Source: Panacagrimonas sp. (GTDB taxonomy: Bacteria; Pseudomonadota; Gammaproteobacteria; Nevskiales; Nevskiaceae). From it: DNA of 6,531 nt. The stretch covers positions 1 to 6,531 of the forward strand of contig JAJFJX010000461.1 of the NCBI GenBank assembly GCA_021773655.1, read 5' to 3'. Positions 1-5,792 of the stretch are shown piece after piece. The notes beneath the pieces are model-generated. The model saw only the letters and a program-made list of their open reading frames with translations, ran no database searches and was not told the origin of the DNA. Numbering within the stretch: position 1 is the stretch's first letter; each line of letters starts with the position of its first letter. The translations under genes were made by a program, and so were the position numbers.

Positions 1-762
1 GGCTACGCCGAGGCCGACCCGAGCTTCGACATCGGCGGTGTGGACTCGGCGCACAAGCTGGCGCTGCTGGCCAGCATCGCATTCGGCATGCCGCTGGCGT
101 TCAAGTCGGTGTACTGCGAGGGCATCTCGAAGATCAGCACGCAGGACATCCAGGCCGCCCAGGCGCTGGGCTACCGCATCAAGCTGCTCGGCCTGACCCG
201 GCGTGACGAATCCGGTGTGTCGATGCGCGTGCATCCGACCCTGGTGCCGGACGACCAGCTCATCGCCAGGGTCGATGGCGTGGTCAACGCGGTGGTGGTG
301 CAGGGCAACGCGGTGGGCACCGTGGGCTTCTTCGGCCGTGGTGCCGGCGGCGATCCGACCGCCTCGGCAATCGTTGCAGACCTGATCGATGTCGCACGCA
401 ACCTGGGCGCCGAAGCACGTCACCAGGTCCCGGTGCTGGGGTTCCGGACCGACACCCTGCAGGCACTGCCGCTGCTGCCGATCACCGAGGTGCACTCCAG
501 CCACTTCCTGCGCCTGAGCGTGGCCGACGAGACCGGCGTGCTCAAGGCGATCACTTCGGTGCTGGCCGAATCCGAGATCAGCATCGAGGGCATCCTGCAG
601 AAGGAGCCGCGCGAGCGCGAGGACGCCAGCGTGGCACTGATCACCAGCGTGGTGCAGGAGGCACGTTTTGAAACGGCGCTGCAGCGTCTGCTGGCCTTGC
701 CCTTCGTGCGCGAGGGCGCCTCGCACATCCGCGTCGAGCATTTCAAGGGCGATCTCGACTAG
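1..762 (+). CDS. hom: Homoserine dehydrogenase, C-terminal part (5' end outside window)
   Basis: NAD(P)H-dependent reduction of aspartate semialdehyde to homoserine, the branch step toward threonine and methionine, in the cytoplasm. Reading is open from base 1 in frame 1, giving the last 253 residues of a protein usually about 430-440 long. The visible part opens with GYAEADPSFDIGGVDSAHK. By alignment from memory with the yeast enzyme (E208, D219, K223), visible residues E4, D15 and K19 are the substrate-binding/catalytic Glu, Asp and Lys, all conserved. The catalytic domain runs to about residue 158. A C-terminal ACT domain (about 167-245, starting SHFLRLSVADETGVL) is expected to give threonine feedback control. 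The ATG at 40 lies inside the conserved core and is not a real start. Stop is TAG at 760-762. No thrC follows, although hom-thrC adjacency is common in proteobacteria; a converging operon lies there instead. Identification is very secure. Confidence 0.97.
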   Translation, partial: GYAEADPSFDIGGVDSAHKLALLASIAFGMPLAFKSVYCEGISKISTQDIQAAQALGYRIKLLGLTRRDESGVSMRVHPTLVPDDQLIARVDGVVNAVVVQGNAVGTVGFFGRGAGGDPTASAIVADLIDVARNLGAEARHQVPVLGFRTDTLQALPLLPITEVHSSHFLRLSVADETGVLKAITSVLAESEISIEGILQKEPREREDASVALITSVVQEARFETALQRLLALPFVREGASHIRVEHFKGDLD

Positions 763-776
763 GTCCCGTTCGCAAT

Positions 777-811
777 ACGGCGATCACCACGGCGATCACC
801 CACGGCGATGG
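777..811. repeat. Short tandem repeat, about 12 bp x 2.8 copies
   Basis: The unit ACGGCGATCACC occurs at 777-788 and 789-800. After one extra base, a third, shortened copy (ACGGCGATGG) lies at 802-811. It sits between the convergent hom and kinase genes, 15 bp past the hom stop. No function can be assigned. It may be a slippage product or a remnant of the junction where the operon joined this locus. Confidence 0.6.
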
Positions 812-822
812 CTGCGGCAAAG

Positions 823-854
823 GTCGCTTTTGCGCAGCGCAAGGAAGGAGCGAC
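823..854. terminator. Hairpin between convergent genes, possible weak bidirectional terminator
   Basis: An outer stem GTCGCT (823-828) pairs with AGCGAC (849-854). Inside it, TTGCG (830-834) pairs with CGCAA (838-842) around the loop CAG. The hairpin lies 2 bp beyond the kinase stop on the minus strand and about 60 bp after the hom stop on the plus strand, where a shared terminator would be expected. Neither strand has a proper run of T after the stem; the minus strand has only CCTTTG. Factor-independent termination is therefore uncertain. The structure is visible; the role is inferred. Confidence 0.35.
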
Positions 855-856
855 GA

Positions 857-2371
857 TCAGCGGTTGCCGACCAACTGGACGTGCATCAGGCGTCCTGCTT
901 CTTCGCGCGACAGGAGCAGCTTGAGGTCCTCCGAGAGCTCCACTTTCTCGCCGATGGGCACCGACGCCGACGACGAAGCGTTGTAGAGGTCGGGCATGGC
1001 CTCGTTGACCAGGTACCAGCGCTCGTTGTGAAGCACGAAATAGCCCACCCGCTGTTTCTGGTCGGGCCGCAGCTTTTCGTTGGGGGCCACGGATCGATTG
1101 ACGTGCCACTGGAACAGTGACTGGCCCGTGAACACCATCAGGCGATGGTTCTCCGCCCGGAACGAGCCTTCCTTGTGGGAGCGGTAGTAGAGATTCAGGA
1201 CCGGCAGCACACCCTTGAACGGTGTCCTGCAGAACGGACAGCGCGGCGACGTCGTGTTGTCGAACACATACCAGGCCTGCTCGCAGGCGCTGTTGGCACA
1301 GGGCTGCAGCAGATCGACCGTCCGGATCAGCGCCATTTCCCACTCGGCTGCCGACGGTCGCGCCGAGGGGTTGTGCAGGCCGTCGCAGAAGGCGCGCAGG
1401 AACAGGGGTGCCAGGTAGGGACCGGTGAGCGTGAATGGCCGAACCGCGGTGTCCGCCCACGGCAGTTCGCTCGGCCGCACCGATGTGGCGTCGATGCGAT
1501 TCGAAGCGTCCCTGAGGTCCTCCACGAACAGGGCACGCTCCCCCATGGAGAGTTCTTCATCGCGCTGAGCGTCCTGGTCGTGAATCTTTCTGCCGCGCAG
1601 CGGGTGCCGATAGAGCAGATACATGTAAATCAGCACCGCCAGGGCATGGCAGTCGGTCTGGATGCTGGGCAGGCGTCGGCCGGGGTCCGCTCTGGCCAGC
1701 CTGGCTGTGGCCACGACCTCGGGCGCGATGAAGTCGGGAGTGCCCACGACGTCGGGAGGAAAGCGGCCCGGGACCACGAGGCCGTCGAGGTCGATGATGC
1801 AGGCATTGCCTCCCGCGGGATCCACCAGCACGTTCTTGTAGGACAGGTCTGAATGGGCCAGCCCTGCAAGGTGCATCCGGCGAACGCCGCGCGCGGTCAA
1901 CAGGCAGATGCGCAGGTAATTGGCCCAGGTGCCGAGTTCGCGCGAATCCAGGAACTTGCTCCGGTTGTTGGCCGAGGCGAACCAGCGACCCTCCTTCTCC
2001 TTGCCGGCGATCTTGAGGAAGTCGCCATTCTTCGAGCCATGCCGGAAAAAGAAATGCTGGGCGTAGGTCGGCGCAGTGATGCCGAACAGGCCGTTCCATT
2101 CCAGCGTGCGCTGAGGCCAGCACAGCACGTTCTGCCAATAGTCCCCGCCGGCCTGGTTGAAGATGTTGTCGCGGAACCGCCCGACGATGTTGCCCAGACG
2201 GTCACGTCCGTTGGCGTCAACGGGGTTGCGATAGAACAGCACGACGTAGCTGCGGTCGGGGCTGAAGTAGCAATCCTTGAGTCCGCCGGATCCCTTGATC
2301 TCGTCGATGAACTCCACGGCGGTGCCGTCGTGGGCCCTCAGGCGCACCACCGGCTTCGAGTCAATGGACAT
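857..2371 (-). CDS. TerY-P-type protein kinase with zinc ribbon and beta-rich C-terminal domain
   Basis: Likely Ser/Thr kinase of the TerY-P signalling triad, 504 residues, no signal peptide or membrane segment, so cytoplasmic. A glycine-rich segment (GSGGLKD, 27-33) is followed by VVLFYRNP (43-50), where a typical kinase has its VAIK lysine; here only R48 is present. The catalytic loop HSDLSYKN (173-180) carries D175 and N180, DLDG (194-197) replaces DFG, and GTPDFIAPE (210-218) is the activation-segment end. After the kinase fold comes a four-Cys zinc ribbon (C358, C363, C378, C381), then a beta-rich domain (about 390-504) that may be a divergent FHA-like fold. The ATG at 2371 is preferred because it overlaps the phosphatase stop by 11 bp and has GGGA 6 nt upstream. 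An in-frame ATG at 2530 would add 53 Arg/Pro-rich residues antisense-like to the phosphatase and is unlikely. Last gene of the operon, so probably translationally coupled. Substrate unknown. Confidence 0.88.
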   Translation of the reverse strand: MSIDSKPVVRLRAHDGTAVEFIDEIKGSGGLKDCYFSPDRSYVVLFYRNPVDANGRDRLGNIVGRFRDNIFNQAGGDYWQNVLCWPQRTLEWNGLFGITAPTYAQHFFFRHGSKNGDFLKIAGKEKEGRWFASANNRSKFLDSRELGTWANYLRICLLTARGVRRMHLAGLAHSDLSYKNVLVDPAGGNACIIDLDGLVVPGRFPPDVVGTPDFIAPEVVATARLARADPGRRLPSIQTDCHALAVLIYMYLLYRHPLRGRKIHDQDAQRDEELSMGERALFVEDLRDASNRIDATSVRPSELPWADTAVRPFTLTGPYLAPLFLRAFCDGLHNPSARPSAAEWEMALIRTVDLLQPCANSACEQAWYVFDNTTSPRCPFCRTPFKGVLPVLNLYYRSHKEGSFRAENHRLMVFTGQSLFQWHVNRSVAPNEKLRPDQKQRVGYFVLHNERWYLVNEAMPDLYNASSSASVPIGEKVELSEDLKLLLSREEAGRLMHVQLVGNR

Positions 2372-3590
2372 GGTTGATCCCGACAATGGCCAGCGTTCGA
2401 TCATCGTGCTCGCCTTGCGACCAGAAACCCAGGTAGCGCTCCAGTTCCTCGGCGGCATGCGTGTGGTCGGCCTGCAGGTTGACCTGGGGCGCGAGGTCCG
2501 AGGCCCACCATGCCGACCAGACCGCGGCATCGCGCATCCGCACCTCGGTCCCGAACTTCGGATCGGAAACCCCGTCGGTCATCAGGACCAGTCGGTAGCC
2601 GCTCGGCACCCAGACGCACCGGTACCGCTTCTTGATGTTGTCCCAGGTATCCCCGGCGAACTCGGACAGGGCCAGGAATCGCGTCTGACCGGAATACTCG
2701 CCGCTGTCGGCGTCCCCCAGGAGCTGCAGGTCGGCGGACTCCGGGTTGAACAGGGCCAGCGCACCGTCCCCGATCCAGTAGGCCGCCACCAGCATTCCCG
2801 GCCCGGCGCGGCGCACCGCTGCGCCTAGCAGCGTCGCGGAGAGCTTGCGCTCGTCGACCTGCAGGGCTCTGGCCTCGATGGCCAGGTGTCTGGCCGTGGT
2901 GAACGCGGCCCGGCCCACCGGTTCCAGCAGCGCCCGTCGCAGTTGATCCATCTCCTCCTCGGACGGCGCCCGGTCCGCCGGCAGCCGGGGGCCCACCTCG
3001 GCTTCGGCCTTGTTCATGGCGTCGAGCAGCGCCGCGGTCATGTGGCTGACCGCCAGGCGTGAACCGAGCCTGGAGAGCTGCGCCGAACCGGCACCATCGG
3101 ACACGGCGACCGCCAGCCAGGTCCCGTCGGCGTCGTGCGCCAGTTCGAAGTCATCTTCCCGGAAGGTGCCGCTGTTGGCATGCGAGCGCCCCCGCACGCT
3201 GGCTGCGATCACACGCAAGGCTCCGCAGGCCAGGACCTGGTGCTGCTGGTGGGCCTTGCGGTAGGGCAGGGCCGCATCGGGTTCGATCTGCTTCCACAGG
3301 GACCGAGGGTGAGGATTGACGAACAGCACCAGGTCGGCCACGGCCTGTTCCGGGGGTGCGGGTTTGCGCGCCTGCAGGATGGCCTTGAAGATCAGTTCTG
3401 TCGGCGCCCGGGTGCCGAGTTGCGGAATCCCGTGCAGTCGTGATTGGTCGGCATCGAAAGTCAGGCCGTTGGCGGCCTCCAGACCGTCGATTCGAACGAT
3501 CACGTATCCCGCCAGTTCCTGGATTTTCTCAAGGTGGAAATGGTGGGTGTAGACCGCATCGGAGGTTGCGTTGGGCAGGACGAGTCGCAT
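2361..3590 (-). CDS. PP2C-family protein phosphatase with N-terminal Ig/cadherin-like module
   Basis: Metal-dependent Ser/Thr phosphatase expected to oppose the kinase encoded just downstream. The PP2C core spans about 125-405 of 409 residues: RGRSHANSGTFREDDFEL (133-150), the metal-binding DGAGSA (D165), IGDG (D275), MTDG (D339) and HDDRTLAIV (D396/D397) match the PP2C motif series in order. Residues 1-75 read LVLPNATSDAVYTHHF (3-18) and GLTFDAD..RLHGIP (42-56), the pattern of putative Ig (He_PIG/cadherin-like) modules, usually found in secreted proteins; here no signal peptide is visible. The ATG at 3590 is the only in-frame ATG for this reading, but it has no Shine-Dalgarno and leaves 248 bp after the preceding gene in an otherwise tight operon. 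The frame stays open upstream to 3800, so the true protein probably starts earlier, with a frame break between (see 3611-3832). Family assignment is secure; the N-terminus is not. Confidence 0.9.
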   Translation of the reverse strand: MRLVLPNATSDAVYTHHFHLEKIQELAGYVIVRIDGLEAANGLTFDADQSRLHGIPQLGTRAPTELIFKAILQARKPAPPEQAVADLVLFVNPHPRSLWKQIEPDAALPYRKAHQQHQVLACGALRVIAASVRGRSHANSGTFREDDFELAHDADGTWLAVAVSDGAGSAQLSRLGSRLAVSHMTAALLDAMNKAEAEVGPRLPADRAPSEEEMDQLRRALLEPVGRAAFTTARHLAIEARALQVDERKLSATLLGAAVRRAGPGMLVAAYWIGDGALALFNPESADLQLLGDADSGEYSGQTRFLALSEFAGDTWDNIKKRYRCVWVPSGYRLVLMTDGVSDPKFGTEVRMRDAAVWSAWWASDLAPQVNLQADHTHAAEELERYLGFWSQGEHDDRTLAIVGINHVH

Positions 3591-3610
3591 TTCGGAGGGC
3601 TTCGGGCGGG

Positions 3611-3832
3611 CTACTGGGGGCCAGTGGAGGAAGGTGTCCGCGCCGGTGCGGCGGGCTCCGGGGGGATCGGCATCGACGGGCGTCGGGCCAATGTCGGTGC
3701 GGCGGGGGAGTTCGGGGGAACCCGACCGTCGTCGGCGCGGTTCTGCGCCGGGACCGGCACGGCGCGGATCAGCGCTTCGAGTGCCGCGTCCACCGCAGGG
3801 TCAGGGGGAACTCCGGGTGCATGGACGCACAT
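3611..3832 (-). CDS. Proline-rich 73-codon ORF, probable out-of-frame N-terminus of the PP2C gene
   Basis: This frame opens with ATG only 6 nt after the vWA-zinc gene stop and closes with TAG 20 nt before the phosphatase ATG. It encodes 73 residues: a short helix-prone segment (AVDAALEALIRAVPVP, 13-28), then Pro/Ala/Arg-rich linker. Meanwhile the phosphatase frame is open upstream from 3590 to a TGA at 3801-3803 and reads TFLHWPPVARPKPSE directly before MRLVLPN, which looks like protein. Joining the two frames needs one extra base, or a -1 slip, between 3614 and 3800. Three C runs on the coding strand are candidates: 3660-3665 (six), 3704-3708 and 3714-3718 (five each). A repaired protein would have about 490 residues. 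Alternatives are an independent small protein or non-coding spacer, because GC-rich DNA leaves frames open by chance. No clear Shine-Dalgarno precedes the ATG. Confidence 0.42.
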   Translation of the reverse strand: MCVHAPGVPPDPAVDAALEALIRAVPVPAQNRADDGRVPPNSPAAPTLARRPSMPIPPEPAAPARTPSSTGPQ

Positions 3833-3838
3833 CGCTGG

Positions 3839-4897
3839 TCAGCCCCGGGCCCGGGTCAATTCGATCGAAGGGGCATCGTCAGGCGCGCGACCGAACATCG
3901 CGGTCTTCTCGCACCATGGGCAGGTCTGCTCCCCGGGGCCGGAGATGCACAGTGTGTTGCCGCAGCCGCACATGGCAAACCCGATCGGGTTTCCGCAGTG
4001 TGGGCATCCGGGCTGCCCCAGCAGTTGCGAGGAATCCACCACCGCGACGTTGGGTTGCTCCGATGACATCTCGAAGTACGTCGCGCGCACGGGATAGCAG
4101 CCCACAAGCCGGTAGATGGTGGCGGCCATCCGGGCGTCGCCGAATTCGACCTCTTGGTGCGCGGGCTCGTAACGCGACACATACGGCAACTTCGACTTCT
4201 GGCACTTCGAGACGAAGAACGCCGCGGTCTCGTCGACCCGTTCGATGGGCTTGTCGAGGTTGAGCTTCTTCAGAATCGAGCTGTCCGCTTCCGGCAGGCG
4301 CTCTTCCTGCACCGGATCCCCGACGCTGCGGCTGCGGACCTGGATGGACTGCGTGACCCATGCGATGAATTTCCGGAACGACTCCGGCGATGCGGCTTCC
4401 AGGGTCAGCACTTTGTCGGCTGGCGTCAGTTGCTGCAGGACCGACAGGTCCGCCTTGTGTCCGATCGAGATCGCGATCAGCGTGGCGCGCGCGGCGTAGT
4501 GTCGGCGCCAGCGCTCGACTGCCCGATCCACGTGATCCGTGGGCGTGCCGTCGGTGATCAGGAACACGATGGGCTTCCAGTCTCCTTTCTGCTCGGGCGA
4601 TCCCTTCCGGACCTGGGTGTCGAACTCGTCCATCAGGAAGCTCAGCGCCTTGCCCAGCGACGTGCCGCCCCCGATCGGGAGCTGCGGAACGGAGAACGCC
4701 GTCAGCTCCGTCAGCGGACACAGGCGGCGGACCTGGCCGGCGAACGCGATCACGGAAAGGTAGGCCGTCTCCAGCGCGTGCGGATCGGTGCGCAGGGTCG
4801 TCACGATCCGCTCCAGGCCCTCCTCCAGTTGGTAGAGCGGCTCGCCGAGCATGGACTCCGACACGTCGAGGACAAAGAAAAGTGGCAGGCGTCGCAT
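3839..4897 (-). CDS. vWA-domain protein with C-terminal zinc-binding (TerY-C-type) domain
   Basis: Cytoplasmic vWA adaptor of 352 residues, the longest of the three vWA proteins here. The MIDAS metal site is complete: DVSES (D11, S13, S15), T79 in GGTSLG and D116 in ITDGTPTD. The vWA fold ends near 185. A middle segment (about 205-290) includes FFVSKCQKSKLPYVSRYEP. The tail holds seven Cys arranged CPHC (298-301), C310, C312, C317 and CPWC (326-329), typical of paired zinc ribbons and matching the TerY-C metal-binding domain. The ATG at 4897 is chosen because AGGAGGA (4905-4911) sits 7 nt before it and MRRLPLFFVLD aligns with the starts of the two sister proteins. An upstream in-frame ATG at 5131 would run antisense-like through vWA gene B. 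Zinc ribbons also occur in the kinase, suggesting the two proteins dock on each other or share a target; that is inference. Confidence 0.9.
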   Translation of the reverse strand: MRRLPLFFVLDVSESMLGEPLYQLEEGLERIVTTLRTDPHALETAYLSVIAFAGQVRRLCPLTELTAFSVPQLPIGGGTSLGKALSFLMDEFDTQVRKGSPEQKGDWKPIVFLITDGTPTDHVDRAVERWRRHYAARATLIAISIGHKADLSVLQQLTPADKVLTLEAASPESFRKFIAWVTQSIQVRSRSVGDPVQEERLPEADSSILKKLNLDKPIERVDETAAFFVSKCQKSKLPYVSRYEPAHQEVEFGDARMAATIYRLVGCYPVRATYFEMSSEQPNVAVVDSSQLLGQPGCPHCGNPIGFAMCGCGNTLCISGPGEQTCPWCEKTAMFGRAPDDAPSIELTRARG

Positions 4898-4904
4898 CGG
4901 AGCA

Positions 4905-4911
4905 TCCTCCT
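4905..4911 (-). promoter_or_regulatory. Strong Shine-Dalgarno for the vWA-zinc protein gene
   Basis: AGGAGGA on the minus strand lies 7 nt before the ATG at 4897, within the 29-bp gap after vWA gene B. It fixes the start and is much stronger than the ribosome sites of vWA gene B, the phosphatase and the kinase. Confidence 0.75.
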
Positions 4912-4926
4912 GGCTGAGGAACGTGA

Positions 4927-5562
4927 TCAGACAACCAACTGGATTTCCTTCGGCGGCGGCGGCAACGAGGCCGTGTCCGTCGCGCCCTGGCTGCGGCTGC
5001 CCGTGCTCACCGCCTCGGAGACCCACTTGAAGAAGCTGGTAAACGAGGCGCTGTCCATGGTGTCCAGAGCGTAAACGTGGGGTGTCAACTGCAGCAGATA
5101 TTCCTGTTTGGCCTTCGGCCCCGCGGCACAACCGATGATGTTGCCGAAGGCACGCCGTTTGATGATGGTGACCTGTTCTTCATACACCTGCAGATCGGTC
5201 GGACTGCCGTCGGTCATCACGAACAGCAGCGGCGCCCAGTCTCCCTTGGCGCCTTCGCTGTTGCGGACGATGTCCCGGTCGAGTGCTGCAACCAGCGACT
5301 CCAGCGCCAGCCCGAGCAGGGTCGGGCCGGACTGCGGGGTGGTGATGGTGGGGAGCTGGAGCTGATCCAGCGGCGTGAGCGGCACCACCTGCGTGATCGC
5401 GGCGTCGAAGGTCATGATGCAGACGTGCACGGTTTCCAGGGCAGAGGGGTCCTGACGCAGGCTGGCGATCAGGGCCTGCAGCCCCACGTTGACCGCAGCA
5501 ATCGGTTCGCCGCGCATGGAACCGCTGGTATCGAGCAGGAGGTAGACGGGTAGACGTCGCAT
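4927..5562 (-). CDS. terY: TerY-type vWA-domain protein (copy B)
   Basis: Stand-alone vWA protein of 211 residues, the usual size of TerY from tellurite-resistance loci. It begins MRRLPVYLLLDTSGSM. The MIDAS is complete: D11, S13, S15, T81 in GPTLLG and D118 in MTDGSPTD. After the vWA fold a Ser/Thr-rich linker (about 190-200) leads to the tail LPPPPKEIQLVV, almost the same as the tail of copy A. No signal peptide or membrane helix. The start at 5562 aligns with the sister proteins but has no good Shine-Dalgarno (only AGG about 10 nt upstream). A TGA at 5566-5568 closes another reading frame 3 nt before the ATG, so coupled re-initiation is possible. It lies 229 bp after copy A and 29 bp before the vWA-zinc gene. 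Adaptor or phosphorylation target within the triad is inference; the TerY label does not show tellurite resistance. Confidence 0.9.
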   Translation of the reverse strand: MRRLPVYLLLDTSGSMRGEPIAAVNVGLQALIASLRQDPSALETVHVCIMTFDAAITQVVPLTPLDQLQLPTITTPQSGPTLLGLALESLVAALDRDIVRNSEGAKGDWAPLLFVMTDGSPTDLQVYEEQVTIIKRRAFGNIIGCAAGPKAKQEYLLQLTPHVYALDTMDSASFTSFFKWVSEAVSTGSRSQGATDTASLPPPPKEIQLVV

Positions 5563-5565
5563 GGT

Positions 5566-5691
5566 TCAGGCCTGTCGGGCGGGAAGGTGATCGTCCATGA
5601 GCAGCCGGACGAAGCGATCCGTCGGCCGAATGAGCATCGAGGCACGAAACTGGCGTCCCGAAGTCGGGCGGTTCGATTCGGCGCAGACCAT
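5566..5691 (-). CDS. Possible 41-codon ORF abutting vWA gene B
   Basis: The 230 bp between vWA genes A and B hold no recognisable gene. One frame from an ATG at 5691 runs 41 codons and stops 3 nt before the vWA-B ATG; its end reads DRFVRLLMDDHLPARQA. Upstream of the ATG is only a G-rich stretch, not a proper Shine-Dalgarno, and third-position bases are mixed, so coding is doubtful. The reason to note it is position: stop and start lie close enough for translational coupling, and vWA-B has a weak ribosome site of its own. It could equally be spacer or a decayed gene. Confidence 0.2.
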   Translation of the reverse strand: MVCAESNRPTSGRQFRASMLIRPTDRFVRLLMDDHLPARQA

Positions 5692-5755
5692 CGGGCACGG
5701 CCCCCGGGGTTCAGGGCTTCGGGACCGGGCACGCTGCGACCCGGGCCGATCATCG

Positions 5756-5792
5756 CCCCGTGGCTGCTTGTTGAGCTTGACCGCCACCGGGG
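5756..5792 (-). other. Imperfect hairpin directly after vWA gene A
   Basis: CCCCGTGGC (5756-5764) pairs with GCCACCGGGG (5783-5792) with one bulged base and an 18-nt loop, ending next to the vWA-A stop at 5793. There is no T run after it on the minus strand, so it is not a classic terminator. It could stabilise or partly attenuate the message between copies A and B. Role is inferred. Confidence 0.3.

Noticed and set aside
759..1460. Minus-strand open frame of 233 codons overlapping the kinase 3' half
   Set aside because: It is in another frame of the same strand as the kinase, which has a coherent domain series. Its product is low-complexity Arg/Ala/Gly-rich. Minus-strand frames at 1557-2138, 3879-4934 and 5180-5698 are rejected for the same reason.
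2372..2530. 53-residue N-terminal extension of the kinase
   Set aside because: It overlaps the phosphatase coding region throughout and is Arg/Pro/Thr-rich without family resemblance. The ATG at 2371 fits an overlapping stop-start arrangement.
4154..5074. Long plus-strand open frame of 306 codons opposite the vWA-zinc and vWA-B genes
   Set aside because: It is antisense to two proteins with clear vWA motifs, and its translation is Arg/Gln/Leu-rich with no recognisable motif. It is a GC-driven shadow frame; the same applies to plus-strand frames at 1145-1852, 1853-2377, 2277-2828, 3440-4263, 5077-5553 and 5923-6414.
4898..5131. 78-residue N-terminal extension of the vWA-zinc protein
   Set aside because: It overlaps vWA gene B in another frame, and the strong Shine-Dalgarno at 4905-4911 together with alignment to sister starts fixes the ATG at 4897.
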